64,000 nt of DNA from Pseudomonas sp. ZH-FAD. GTDB taxonomy: Bacteria > Pseudomonadota > Gammaproteobacteria > Pseudomonadales > Pseudomonadaceae. The stretch lies in NCBI RefSeq assembly GCF_002803095.1, contig NZ_PGLR01000022.1, positions 1-64,000 on the forward strand. The letters are read 5' to 3'. The stretch's first letter is position 1; each line of letters begins with the position of its first letter. The notes beneath the pieces are model-generated. The model worked only from the letters and a program-made list of their open reading frames with translations. It was not told the origin of the DNA and did not search any database. Below are positions 34,581-42,934 of this stretch, piece by piece. A program made the translations under genes and the position numbers.

Positions 34581-36788
34581 ATGGATCTAGCCTTTTCCGC
34601 AGAACAGCAACTGCTGCGCGAGACCTGTGCCCGCCTGTTCGCCAGCGAGTCCAACCCCGCGCGCATCCGCGCCGCCGAGGCGAGCGGCTTCGATGCCGAA
34701 CTCTGGCAGCACGCCGTCGAACTGGGCATCAACCTGCTGCGCACACCTGCCGCGCAGGGCGGCAGCGACATGGGCCTGCTCGAGGCGGCGCTGGTGGCCG
34801 AAGAAGCCGGTCGCCACCTGGCGTCGATCCCCCTGGCCGAAAGCCTGCCGGCGGCCCGCCTGCTGGCCCGGCTGGACAGCCCTGAAGCCAGCGTCTTGCT
34901 GGAAAAGGTTCAGCAAGGCGCCGTGATCAGCCTGCTGCCCTGCGCCCTGGAGGGTGATACTCCACGCCTGCTGCCGGGTGCCCACGGTGCCGAAGTGGTG
35001 CTGGCCATGGAGGGTAAACAGGTGCTCGCCCTCAGTGGTTCGGCGTTGCACAACCGACAGGCGACCCTGGGCAGCGACGGCAGTGTCGTGTTCGATGGCG
35101 CGCAACTGGCCAGTCTCGAACGCACCCACCTGGCCTCTGGAGCCGCCGCCCACGGCGCCTTCCTCGCCGCGGTCGAGGAATGGAAGCTGCTCAAGGCCGC
35201 CATGTTGGTCGGCCTGGCGCACCAGGCCATCCAGCTGGCCGCCGACTACTCTCGCGAACGTCAGCAGTTCGGCAAACCCATTGGCAGCTTCCAGGGCATC
35301 GCCCACCCGCTGGCCGACGCCCTGACCGAGGTCGATGGCGCGCAACTGCTGCTCTGGCACGCCATTGCGTCCATCGCCCACGGTGAGCCGGACGCCGCTG
35401 CCCAAGTGTCAATGGCCTGGTGGTGGGCCGGACAGTCCGCCACCCGTGCCGTAGCCCGCGCCCTGCACAGCTTCGGCGGCTACGGTGTATCGCTGGAATA
35501 CGACATCCAGCTCTACTACCGCCGCGCTCGGGCTTGGTCGCTGCAGGCCGGCGATCCCGTGCGGGAACTGGACACCATCGCCGACCGGCTGTGGAGCCCG
35601 GCCGCCGACCAGCCCCTACCGCAAGCAGGAGAAACCACTCTGGAATTCGGCTATGGCCAGCAGGCCGCCGAGTTCGCCGAACAGGCCCGAACCTTTTTCC
35701 GCGCCAACCTGACCGACGAACTCAAGGCCCATGCGCACCACTCGGTGGATGGCTACCACGCCGCATTCAACCGGCAACTGGCCGATGCCGGACTGCTGTT
35801 CCCCCACTGGCCGACGCAATGGGGCGGCAGCGGCAAGAGCCCCTTCGACATGCACGCGTTGCAGGAAGTATTCGAGGAATTCGGCTGGCAGCGCATCACC
35901 GCACCGATCACCAACCAGGTCGCGCAGATCGTCATGCGCTTCGCCAGCGAGGAAACCAAGGCCGAGGCCCTGCCCCGCTTCGCCCGTGGCGAGGCATTGG
36001 CCTGCCTGGGCTTCAGCGAGCCGTCCTGCGGCTCCGACGTGTTCGCCGCCAAGACCCGCGCCACGCAGACCGCCGACGGCGACTGGCTGATCGAGGGGCA
36101 GAAGATCTTCACTACCGCCGCCAACCTGGCCGACTACTGCTTCCTGCTCGTGCGCACCGACCCGCAGGCACCCAAGCACGCCGGCCTGAGCCTGTTTCTG
36201 GTGCCGATGGACCTGCCGGGCATCGAGGTGCACCCGGTGCATACCCTGCAGGACGAACGCACCAATATCACTTACTTCAGCAATGTGCGAGTCCCCGACC
36301 GCTACCGCATCGGCGCCATCAACGCCGGCACCTCGGTCATGGCCGCCACCCTGGAGCTGGAGCACAGCGGCGACCAGTACCGCATCAGTTTCAGCAACAT
36401 GTTCAGGCACGCGCTGGAATGGGCCCGCGCCAGCGGTCGCCTGGGCGAAACGGACGTGCGCCGCCGCCTGGCGCGGGTGGCGGTGCACACCACCATCGCC
36501 CGTGACCTGTGCTACCGCGCCACCTGGTCGGTGCTGGCGCAGGCCCCCGACCGGGCCGCCTATGGCCCCATGTCCAAGCTGTTCTCCACCGAGCAGTATC
36601 AGCGCGACGCCATCGACCTGATGGAACTGTGCGCACCCTTCTCGCTGCTGCAGAGCAACCATGGCCTGGGCCATGTGGAACTGGGCTACCGCCAGTCCAT
36701 CGGCATGACGATCTATGGCGGTACCAGTGAAATCCACCGCAGCCTGATCGCCGAGCAGGGGCTGGGCATGCCGCGCTCGCGTACCTGA
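34581..36788 (+). CDS. Fused two-domain acyl-CoA dehydrogenase (beta-alpha order)
   Basis: The product has 735 residues. Residues 1 to about 345 form a short-type dehydrogenase ('YSRERQQFGKPIGSFQGIAH', 'SFGGYGVSLEYDIQLYYR'). Residues about 355-735 form a long-type one ('GFSEPSCGSDVFAAKTRA', 'KIFTTAANLADYCF', 'TIYGGTSEIHRSLIAEQ'). It is the second such fusion in the window, after 15576, but the two are not close copies. It starts 13 bases after the ligase gene and ends the tight part of the operon. Confidence 0.9.
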   Translation: MDLAFSAEQQLLRETCARLFASESNPARIRAAEASGFDAELWQHAVELGINLLRTPAAQGGSDMGLLEAALVAEEAGRHLASIPLAESLPAARLLARLDSPEASVLLEKVQQGAVISLLPCALEGDTPRLLPGAHGAEVVLAMEGKQVLALSGSALHNRQATLGSDGSVVFDGAQLASLERTHLASGAAAHGAFLAAVEEWKLLKAAMLVGLAHQAIQLAADYSRERQQFGKPIGSFQGIAHPLADALTEVDGAQLLLWHAIASIAHGEPDAAAQVSMAWWWAGQSATRAVARALHSFGGYGVSLEYDIQLYYRRARAWSLQAGDPVRELDTIADRLWSPAADQPLPQAGETTLEFGYGQQAAEFAEQARTFFRANLTDELKAHAHHSVDGYHAAFNRQLADAGLLFPHWPTQWGGSGKSPFDMHALQEVFEEFGWQRITAPITNQVAQIVMRFASEETKAEALPRFARGEALACLGFSEPSCGSDVFAAKTRATQTADGDWLIEGQKIFTTAANLADYCFLLVRTDPQAPKHAGLSLFLVPMDLPGIEVHPVHTLQDERTNITYFSNVRVPDRYRIGAINAGTSVMAATLELEHSGDQYRISFSNMFRHALEWARASGRLGETDVRRRLARVAVHTTIARDLCYRATWSVLAQAPDRAAYGPMSKLFSTEQYQRDAIDLMELCAPFSLLQSNHGLGHVELGYRQSIGMTIYGGTSEIHRSLIAEQGLGMPRSRT

Positions 36789-36933
36789 ACCCGGCCCCTG
36801 CTGCCAGGGAAGGTGGCGCCCGGCCCATTCCCGAGGAGCGCTAATTGCGGTGGGAGCATCGCCGCCAGCGGTGCTGGCGACTTGGCTGATCCGTTCTCCA
36901 TCGGCAAAAACCAATAACAAGAAGGGGAGCAAC

Positions 36934-37947
36934 ATGCTCAATCTATCGATGAAACCCACCGGCTGGTTCCAGATCGGCTGGAGCGGTGAAATACCTCCGG
37001 GCGGCGTGAAGCCGATGAAGTATTTCGGTCATGACATGGTTGCCTTTCGCACCGACGAGGGCGAGCTGTCGGTGCTCGATGCCCACTGCCCACATATGGG
37101 AGCCCACCTTGGCTACGGCGGCAAGGTCAACGGCAAGTGCATCGCCTGCCCCTACCACGGCTGGGAATGGGGCACCGAGGGGCAGAACACCCTGATCCCC
37201 GGGGAGGAACGCAAGATCCCGAGGAAGATGCGCAAGTTCCATGTGCTCGAGCGCCACGGCATGATCTTTCTCTGGCACGACCCGTCCTGCGGCGCTCCGC
37301 GCGAGGGCTGGGAGTTGCCGGATCTGTTCGACCACCCGGAGCTGCCGGCCGACCCCAGGGATTTCTATCCCTGCTACCCGGACAACATCGTGTTCAAGCC
37401 GAATGAGCGCATCCACCCGCAGTTGATCACCGAGAACGCCGCCGACACCGCGCATTTCCGCTTTACCCACCGCGCGCCAGAAGACCCGGTGCTGCTCGAG
37501 TTCGATACCAGCACCACGGTATGGAAATCGCAGATGGGTTTCCTCAGCAAACGCACCAGGGAAATCGCCTTGCGCCTGCATGCGCGCAATGCCGGGGTCG
37601 GCCTGTCCTTCACCATCTTCGAGCATGGCACGCTGGGCCGTCGCTTGGTGCTGTCCTGCACCCCGGTGGACGACGAAACCTCCGACCTGCGGGTCAGCTA
37701 CTTCTTCCCCCGCGACCGGCTATCGCCGGACGTCATGCCCCAGCACCTGCGCGAACTGTCGGCGCAGACCGAGGAACTGTTCGAGGAAGACGCGCGCATG
37801 TGGCGCCACCAGAAATTTCGCCAGCAACCGATCTTCGCCAGGCGCGATGTCGCCGGCTATCGCGCCCTGCGTGAATGGTGCGCGCAATTCTACGAGGCCG
37901 AAGGCTTTCCACGCGGTCCGCTGCGGGTCATGGAAGACGATCTGTAA
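36934..37947 (+). CDS. Rieske non-heme iron oxygenase (KshA-like)
   Basis: The product has 337 residues. The Rieske cluster ligands are C52, H54, C72 and H75. The mononuclear iron site is formed by 'ENAADTAHFRFTH' (D171, H174, H179) and a downstream Asp. The short single-subunit layout fits KshA-type oxygenases, which hydroxylate position 9 of the steroid nucleus, and related family members acting on alicyclic CoA esters. No ferredoxin or reductase gene for it lies in the window. The start has AAGGGGAG upstream. A gap of 145 bases separates it from the fused dehydrogenase gene; no operator is visible there, so it is probably in the same transcript. Confidence 0.9.
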   Translation: MLNLSMKPTGWFQIGWSGEIPPGGVKPMKYFGHDMVAFRTDEGELSVLDAHCPHMGAHLGYGGKVNGKCIACPYHGWEWGTEGQNTLIPGEERKIPRKMRKFHVLERHGMIFLWHDPSCGAPREGWELPDLFDHPELPADPRDFYPCYPDNIVFKPNERIHPQLITENAADTAHFRFTHRAPEDPVLLEFDTSTTVWKSQMGFLSKRTREIALRLHARNAGVGLSFTIFEHGTLGRRLVLSCTPVDDETSDLRVSYFFPRDRLSPDVMPQHLRELSAQTEELFEEDARMWRHQKFRQQPIFARRDVAGYRALREWCAQFYEAEGFPRGPLRVMEDDL

Positions 37948-38286
37948 CAACCTGGCGGAATACCGGGAACCCTCGCTCCAGCATGACTACGCCCCCCAGG
38001 CCACCGCCATTCAATACTGACTAACAATCACCTATGGCATCGGCAACGGCGTTGAATCCAACGCCTGACGTCGATGCGTCCACGTCTATCTTCCCGTCAC
38101 CCGCCTCCTGACGCATAGCCATTTTCAGCGCTCTACGCCTTGCCTGGCAAGCTCATGGCAATACTGACCAACCTTTCCTCTTCACGCCCCCCTGCATTCC
38201 CTATTTACAAATGACAAAAATGTCGTAATGATAAAAATGACATTTAGTCATTTAAACTCATGAAGCATGCATCTGGGAGTAGCGCA
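37948..38286. other. Promoter region with an operator
   Basis: This 339-base gap has no gene. It turns AT-rich after 38200 and contains the shared operator at 38235 and a nearby second inverted element, TGACA-AAAA-TGTCG (38212-38225). It drives the oxygenase/TetR/flavin reductase genes to the right. Confidence 0.6.
38235..38253. promoter_or_regulatory. Shared operator, site 5
   Basis: AAATGAC-ATTTA-GTCATTT, a perfect palindrome in its arms, matching 13 of 14 consensus positions. It lies 33 bases ahead of the monooxygenase start at 38287. Confidence 0.75.
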
Positions 38287-39531
38287 ATGCCCGACGCCAC
38301 CACAATACGCCCGAACGTCACCGAAGCCTTCGACCCGCAAGCCAGGGCGCGGGCCTTGCGCCCCCTGCTGGCTCACCACGCGCAACAATGCGAGCAGGAT
38401 GGCCGGATAACCGACGAAGTATTCGCCGCGCTGCGGGAAGCGGAACTGTTCGCCATCACCGCGCCGCTGCGAGCAGGTGGTCCGGGGGCGAAACTGATCA
38501 CCCACATAGAAACGGTGGCGGAACTGGCCAAGGGCTGCGTCGGTACCGCCTGGGCCTATTCCCTGCTGTCGAGCGTGACCGCCAGCGTCAAGGCTATGCC
38601 ACCACCGATTCGGGAACAGGTATTGCGCAATGGCGACGAGCTGTTCTGCAGCGTCGCGGCACAGACCGGCTTTGCCGATCCCGCCGGCGATGGCCACTAC
38701 CGGATCAGTGGCAAGTGGGGCTTCGCCTCGGGCTGCCGACACGCCAACTGGGCCTTGAATGGCATTGCCATCCGTGACGCGGCGGGGCAGGTGGTGGACG
38801 GCGGTTTCGCCCTGATCGACCTCAAACAGCCGCAGGTCGAGATACTCGACAACTGGCAGGTCGCCGGTATGTCCGGATCGGGCAGCAACATGATCGCGGT
38901 GGATAACCTGGTGGTGCCGGAAACCCTGCTGCTGCGCGCGTCCCGGCGCCCGCCCGCCGAGGCGCTGCTGGCGATGCCCGGCCTGGAGCCACGTGACCGC
39001 TGGCCGACGGAGCCGCTGTTCCCCCTGATCGTGCTGCCGCCGATGCTGGGAGCCGCAAGCGCCATGCTGGAGAGCGTCGTACAGACGATGGACAAGCGTC
39101 CTGTGGTCTGGTGGAGCTACCCGAGCCAGAAGGACTCGCAGCGCCTGGTCGGCGCCGCCGGCCAGGCGGCCCTGGAGATCGACTCGGCCTGGCTGCACGT
39201 GCGCCGCGCGGCCGCGATGCTCGATGAAACCGCCCAGCAAAGACTGCTCACAGGATTCGAGAAGGCGCGCATCCAGGCCGATTGCGGTTATGCCATGGGC
39301 CTGCTTCGCGACGCGGGCAATCGTCTGATGGACATCGCCGGTCCCGGCGCCTTCGCCCTGAGTAGCCCGCTGCAGCGGTTCTGGCGTGACCTCAACGTAG
39401 GCACCCGGCACAACGCGATGAACCAGGGGCTGTCGATCGAGCTGTATGGCCGGGCTCTGCTGGGCCTGGACTCCAGCCTGAACCTGCTCGCCGATATCGG
39501 TCCGGTGCCGGACTGGGCGGCGCCGCGCTGA
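38287..39531 (+). CDS. Flavin-dependent monooxygenase, acyl-CoA dehydrogenase fold (HsaA/HpaH-C2-like)
   Basis: The product has 414 residues. It has the acyl-CoA dehydrogenase fold but belongs to the oxygenase branch, with 'GTAWAYSLLSSVTASVKAMP' and 'GKWGFASGCRHANWAL'. This branch uses FMNH2 or FADH2 from a separate reductase to hydroxylate phenols or related rings. HsaA of steroid degradation and the C2 component of p-hydroxyphenylacetate hydroxylase are relatives. The reductase is encoded four genes on, at 40788. The start at 38287 is preceded by GGGAG; an ATG at 38260 is less likely because it abuts the operator. Regiochemistry and substrate are unknown. Confidence 0.88.
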   Translation: MPDATTIRPNVTEAFDPQARARALRPLLAHHAQQCEQDGRITDEVFAALREAELFAITAPLRAGGPGAKLITHIETVAELAKGCVGTAWAYSLLSSVTASVKAMPPPIREQVLRNGDELFCSVAAQTGFADPAGDGHYRISGKWGFASGCRHANWALNGIAIRDAAGQVVDGGFALIDLKQPQVEILDNWQVAGMSGSGSNMIAVDNLVVPETLLLRASRRPPAEALLAMPGLEPRDRWPTEPLFPLIVLPPMLGAASAMLESVVQTMDKRPVVWWSYPSQKDSQRLVGAAGQAALEIDSAWLHVRRAAAMLDETAQQRLLTGFEKARIQADCGYAMGLLRDAGNRLMDIAGPGAFALSSPLQRFWRDLNVGTRHNAMNQGLSIELYGRALLGLDSSLNLLADIGPVPDWAAPR

Positions 39532-39588
39532 TTGCCACAGCCAAGTGACGACCCACAACGGCCAACCGCAAGCCAAGGAGAGAAGCGC

Positions 39589-40308
39589 ATGAGCATCGCC
39601 ATCACCACCGACGGCAAGAGCGGAGACTTCCGCTCCCGCGTGGCGGCCGAACGCCGCGAGCGGATGCAGGCCCGCCTGCTCGACGCCGTGCTGGATCTCT
39701 ACCAGCCTGGACATGGTGGTACGCAGCCGCTGATCGACGATGTGATCCGCGCCGCCGGCGTGTCGCGTGGCAGTTTCTACAAGTATTTCGAATCGGTGGA
39801 ACACGCCGTCACCGCCCTCGGCGAACGCTTCACCGCGGAGAACATGCGGGCGTTCGAGCTGCTTTTCGGCCAGGCACAAGATCCGGCGCTCAAGGCCATC
39901 GGCGGTACCGCGATGACCATCAGCCGCGCCTGGCACGACCCCCGCTGGGGCGGCTTTACCACCCACGTCGATCATGTCGAGTACTTCACCCGCGCCAGCA
40001 GCACCAACCAGGTCGTGCGCGAATGCCTGGCCGAGGCACGCCGCCAGGGGCAGATGCACTTCGCTTCGCTCGACGTCGCCTTCGATCTCATCGTCGGTGC
40101 CACGGTTCAGGCCCGACGACGCCTGGTCAACGGCGTCGAAGCGCCCCATGCCTATGTCGACGAAATGCTGCAACGGTTGTTCCTCGGGCTGGGCATGCAG
40201 CCCGAGGCGCTTGCCGCAATCACCCAGGCGGCCTGGCGGCGCATTGCCGAGTACGCCCCGCGGCTGGGCTGGTGGCGCGCCGACTGCGACTGGCACCAGC
40301 AACCATGA
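39589..40308 (+). CDS. TetR-family transcriptional regulator, candidate repressor of the island
   Basis: The product has 239 residues. The helix-turn-helix covers roughly residues 45-65 ('DDVIRAAGVSRGSFYKYFES'), and the C-terminal two thirds form the ligand-binding domain. It sits in the monooxygenase operon downstream of the operator at 38235. That position would give autoregulation, as usual for local TetR repressors. It is one of two TetR genes in the window and the better candidate for the shared 19-bp palindrome. The inducer is probably an acyl-CoA or a pathway intermediate. Confidence 0.9.
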   Translation: MSIAITTDGKSGDFRSRVAAERRERMQARLLDAVLDLYQPGHGGTQPLIDDVIRAAGVSRGSFYKYFESVEHAVTALGERFTAENMRAFELLFGQAQDPALKAIGGTAMTISRAWHDPRWGGFTTHVDHVEYFTRASSTNQVVRECLAEARRQGQMHFASLDVAFDLIVGATVQARRRLVNGVEAPHAYVDEMLQRLFLGLGMQPEALAAITQAAWRRIAEYAPRLGWWRADCDWHQQP

Positions 40309-40345
40309 ATACCCCTCACCTCCCCCACCCAAAAAGGAAAGAACG

Positions 40346-40720
40346 ATGAGCGACAACAGCAACAAGGAACTCGTCCTCAAGCACCTGCAAGGCTTCGCCG
40401 ACATCGACAGCTACCTGCTGACCCTGGGCGAAACCGTCACCGAAGACCTGGAATGGGCCAACAGCGGCTTCCCGACCCACCATGGCCTGGAGCAGGCCCA
40501 CGAAGCCCTGCACCGCCTGAACGAAAAACTGCGCGGCATCCGCATCGAGTGCCTGAGCATCGCCGAGGACGGCAACCAGGTGCTGACCGAGCGCATCGAC
40601 TACATGGTCGACAAAGAGGGCAATACGCTGCTCACCCTGCCCTGCATGGGCATCTTCACCATCGAGAATGGCCGGATCAAAAGCTGGCGGGACTATTTCG
40701 ACGGTTCGGCGTTCAAGTGA
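40346..40720 (+). CDS. Limonene-1,2-epoxide hydrolase/SnoaL-like protein
   Basis: The product has 124 residues with a cone-shaped NTF2-like fold. The catalytic set of limonene epoxide hydrolase (Asp-Arg-Asp plus Asn) appears to be kept. R83 and D85 are in 'TERID', D116 is in 'SWRDYFD', and N39 is in 'EWANSG'. The family opens cyclic epoxides by adding water in one step; related SnoaL and ketosteroid isomerase proteins do other chemistry. It lies between the TetR gene and the flavin reductase gene, so it likely acts on a product of the oxygenases here. Confidence 0.8.
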   Translation: MSDNSNKELVLKHLQGFADIDSYLLTLGETVTEDLEWANSGFPTHHGLEQAHEALHRLNEKLRGIRIECLSIAEDGNQVLTERIDYMVDKEGNTLLTLPCMGIFTIENGRIKSWRDYFDGSAFK

Positions 40721-40787
40721 GCCGACGCGGGTCGGGCCGTGAACGGCCCTGCCCGCCCACCTTCAAAGCCACCGGAGTTGAGCCAGG

Positions 40788-41753
40788 ATGCCAATCGATA
40801 CGAAAGAATTACGCAACGCCCTGGGCAAGTTCGCCACCGGCGTCACCATCGTCACCACCCGAGATGCGGCAGGCACGGACACTGGCGTAACCGCCAACAG
40901 TTTCAACTCGGTATCGCTCGATCCGCCGCTGATCCTGTGGAGCCTGGCGAAGAGTTCCGCAAGCCTGACGGCCTTCAGCGAGGCGGAGCACTTTGCCGTG
41001 CACATCCTGGCAGCGGATCAGGAAGCCCTCTCCAACCGTTTCGCTCAGCGCGGCGCCGACAAGTTCGCCGAACTCACCATCGCCCGTGGCCACGACGGGA
41101 TACCGCTGCTCCACGACTGCGCCGCCCGCTTGCAGTGCCGTGTCGCCCACCGCTACGAAGGCGGCGACCACATCATCCTGATTGGCCAGGTGCTCGACGT
41201 CGAGCACTGCGAGCGCAAGCCGCTGGCCTACCTGGCCGGGCGCTATGCCTATACCCTGCACAAGCCGGCGCCAGCCTCCGGTGCACGTCTCGCGGATGGC
41301 ACCGCCAGCGGGTTCGATCGCAACTGGCTGAACTACCTGGCCTACCGCACGACACGCCAGTTCATCCAGCGCCATCGACCGATCCTGAAGGTGCATGGCC
41401 TGGACGAGGCCGACGCCTATGTACTGAACATCCTGCTGGCCCAGGGTCAGTTGCCGCCGGAGCAGATTCGTACCCTCATCGACGATCCCTGCCTGAATAT
41501 TCCCACGGTGCTGAAAGAGCTATCCCGGCGCGGCCTGATCCTGCTGCGCGAAGGCGATGGCGTACGGCTTTCAGACGCGGGGCGCAGCGTGGCTATCGAC
41601 CTGATCGCTGCCACCAAGGCGCTGGAGGACGAGGCGGAACGTGGCATGGAGCCCTGCGAAATCCTGCTGCTCAAGGAGTTGCTGTGGAAGGTGATCCGCA
41701 ACACCCACGCCTCCAGCGAGCCGCTCCTTGCCCGGAGTCCATCACCAACATAG
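40788..41753 (+). CDS. Flavin reductase with fused MarR-like C-terminal domain
   Basis: The product has 321 residues. Residues 1 to about 165 are a flavin reductase domain ('MPIDTKELRNALGKFATGVT', 'GVTANSFNSVSLDPPL'). Residues about 185-310 form a MarR-like winged-helix domain. This two-domain layout matches the C1 reductase of Acinetobacter p-hydroxyphenylacetate hydroxylase, in which the C-terminal domain is autoinhibitory and senses the substrate. It would supply reduced flavin to the monooxygenase at 38287. It is the last gene of the operon, 15 bases from the convergent gene at 41769. Confidence 0.88.
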   Translation: MPIDTKELRNALGKFATGVTIVTTRDAAGTDTGVTANSFNSVSLDPPLILWSLAKSSASLTAFSEAEHFAVHILAADQEALSNRFAQRGADKFAELTIARGHDGIPLLHDCAARLQCRVAHRYEGGDHIILIGQVLDVEHCERKPLAYLAGRYAYTLHKPAPASGARLADGTASGFDRNWLNYLAYRTTRQFIQRHRPILKVHGLDEADAYVLNILLAQGQLPPEQIRTLIDDPCLNIPTVLKELSRRGLILLREGDGVRLSDAGRSVAIDLIAATKALEDEAERGMEPCEILLLKELLWKVIRNTHASSEPLLARSPSPT

Positions 41754-41768
41754 GTGCCGCTCACGCCG

Positions 41769-42833
41769 TCAGGCCCCCGCTCGACGCAGGCTGCCGACCG
41801 GGGCCGGTACATCCAGCACGCTGCGCCAGCCGGGAGCCGCCGCAGCGATGCGCGGCAGGAAGTTCAGCGCGCGAGCGGCATTCAGGGCGGCGACGTGGTC
41901 TGGCGCATCCGCCTCGGCCAGTAGCCCGAGCTCGCACTGGATGCTTGGCGAACCTTCGATGACCACCCGCCAATTCAGCGCTTGCTGCGTATCCCGCCAG
42001 CCCGGGCCGATGTCCAGGCGCGTGGTCTGCTCATTGACCAGCTCGTAGAAGGGCGTGCCCTGGGTGAAGGCGGTGAAGGTCCAGCGCACCCCCGCGGCCG
42101 TGCCCTTGGCCACGGCCAGCCCGCTGGGCTGCAGGATCATATCGGCTTTCGATGGGCCAAATTCCTTGTTGGTCAGGCGCAGTTCATCCATCACCACCCC
42201 CAGTCCCTGGGCCACCAGGGCGGCGGACTGGGCGATGCCCCACATCCACAACCGGTCGATCTCCGCCGGTGCCGCCGCAGGGTCGAAAGGCGCATCGGGC
42301 AAGGGCTGACCGATGCCCAGGTACTGGCCCATCTGCACGGCCGACGGATAGTGGGGAATGTAGTTGCGCTGCCAGGCCCTGACCATGCGGATATCGCTGG
42401 AATAGCCCGAGCAGAACAGCGGCAGCACATCGCTGATCAGGCCGGGAATGTTGCCGCCGGCAACCAGCGCAGCGCCACCTTGCCCGGCGGCCTCCTGCAG
42501 CATCCGGTATTCCGCCTGGCTCGGCAGGTACCAGCCGCCGATCCCGGAATAGACGCTGGTTCCGCCACGAAGAAAGTGGGCGACCACCTCCGGCTCCCAC
42601 TTCAGCCCATGCCAGGACATGACGTCAGCGCGCAACGCCGTGAGCGCGGCGATGTCGCGCGTGGCCATCAAGCCAACCGGAGCGCCCCCGACAATTTCGC
42701 CAACGTCTTGCCCGTCCTTGTCCGCGCCATGCACCAGCACCCCGACCAGCTCGAAAGCCGGATTGCGTAGCAGCTGGCGGATCAGTTCCCGGCCAACGCC
42801 ACCGGTGTAGCAAACGATAACGCGCAAAGTCAT
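41769..42833 (-). CDS. Dihydrodipicolinate reductase-like NAD(P)H oxidoreductase
   Basis: The product has 354 residues. It begins MTLRVIVCYTGGVGRELIRQ, a Rossmann motif, and has the layout of the DapB-like oxidoreductases found beside catabolic genes. The reaction and substrate are unknown. The start at 42833 follows TCTGTTGTCTCC read on the other strand (GGAGACAACAG before ATG). The open frame extends upstream into the crotonase gene but is not coding there. A terminator at 42866-42902 separates it from the upstream operon, and no operator is visible nearby, so its control is unclear. Confidence 0.82.
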   Translation of the reverse strand: MTLRVIVCYTGGVGRELIRQLLRNPAFELVGVLVHGADKDGQDVGEIVGGAPVGLMATRDIAALTALRADVMSWHGLKWEPEVVAHFLRGGTSVYSGIGGWYLPSQAEYRMLQEAAGQGGAALVAGGNIPGLISDVLPLFCSGYSSDIRMVRAWQRNYIPHYPSAVQMGQYLGIGQPLPDAPFDPAAAPAEIDRLWMWGIAQSAALVAQGLGVVMDELRLTNKEFGPSKADMILQPSGLAVAKGTAAGVRWTFTAFTQGTPFYELVNEQTTRLDIGPGWRDTQQALNWRVVIEGSPSIQCELGLLAEADAPDHVAALNAARALNFLPRIAAAAPGWRSVLDVPAPVGSLRRAGA

Positions 42834-42865
42834 CTGTTGTCTCCCACTGCCTGGCTGTGCATACC

Positions 42866-42902
42866 CGAAAAACAAAGCCCCGGTCGTCTGAGCCGGGGCC
42901 TT
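42866..42902 (-). terminator. Intrinsic terminator after the crotonase gene
   Basis: On the minus strand GCCCCGG pairs with CCGGGGC across a 9-base loop, followed by TTTGTTTTT. It ends the operon that starts at 45404. Confidence 0.75.
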
Positions 42903-42934
42903 GGCAAAATCACTGTGGCGACTGCCGCCCTGCT

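Noticed and set aside
38248..40404. 718-codon open frame on the minus strand opposite the monooxygenase and TetR genes
   Set aside because: The plus-strand frames have clear family motifs and ribosome-binding sites; the antisense product has none.
36934..41753. Naming the pathway as steroid (Ksh/Hsa) degradation
   Set aside because: KshA- and HsaA-like proteins alone are not enough; KstD, HsaC and a Ksh reductase are not in the window, so gene symbols were not assigned.
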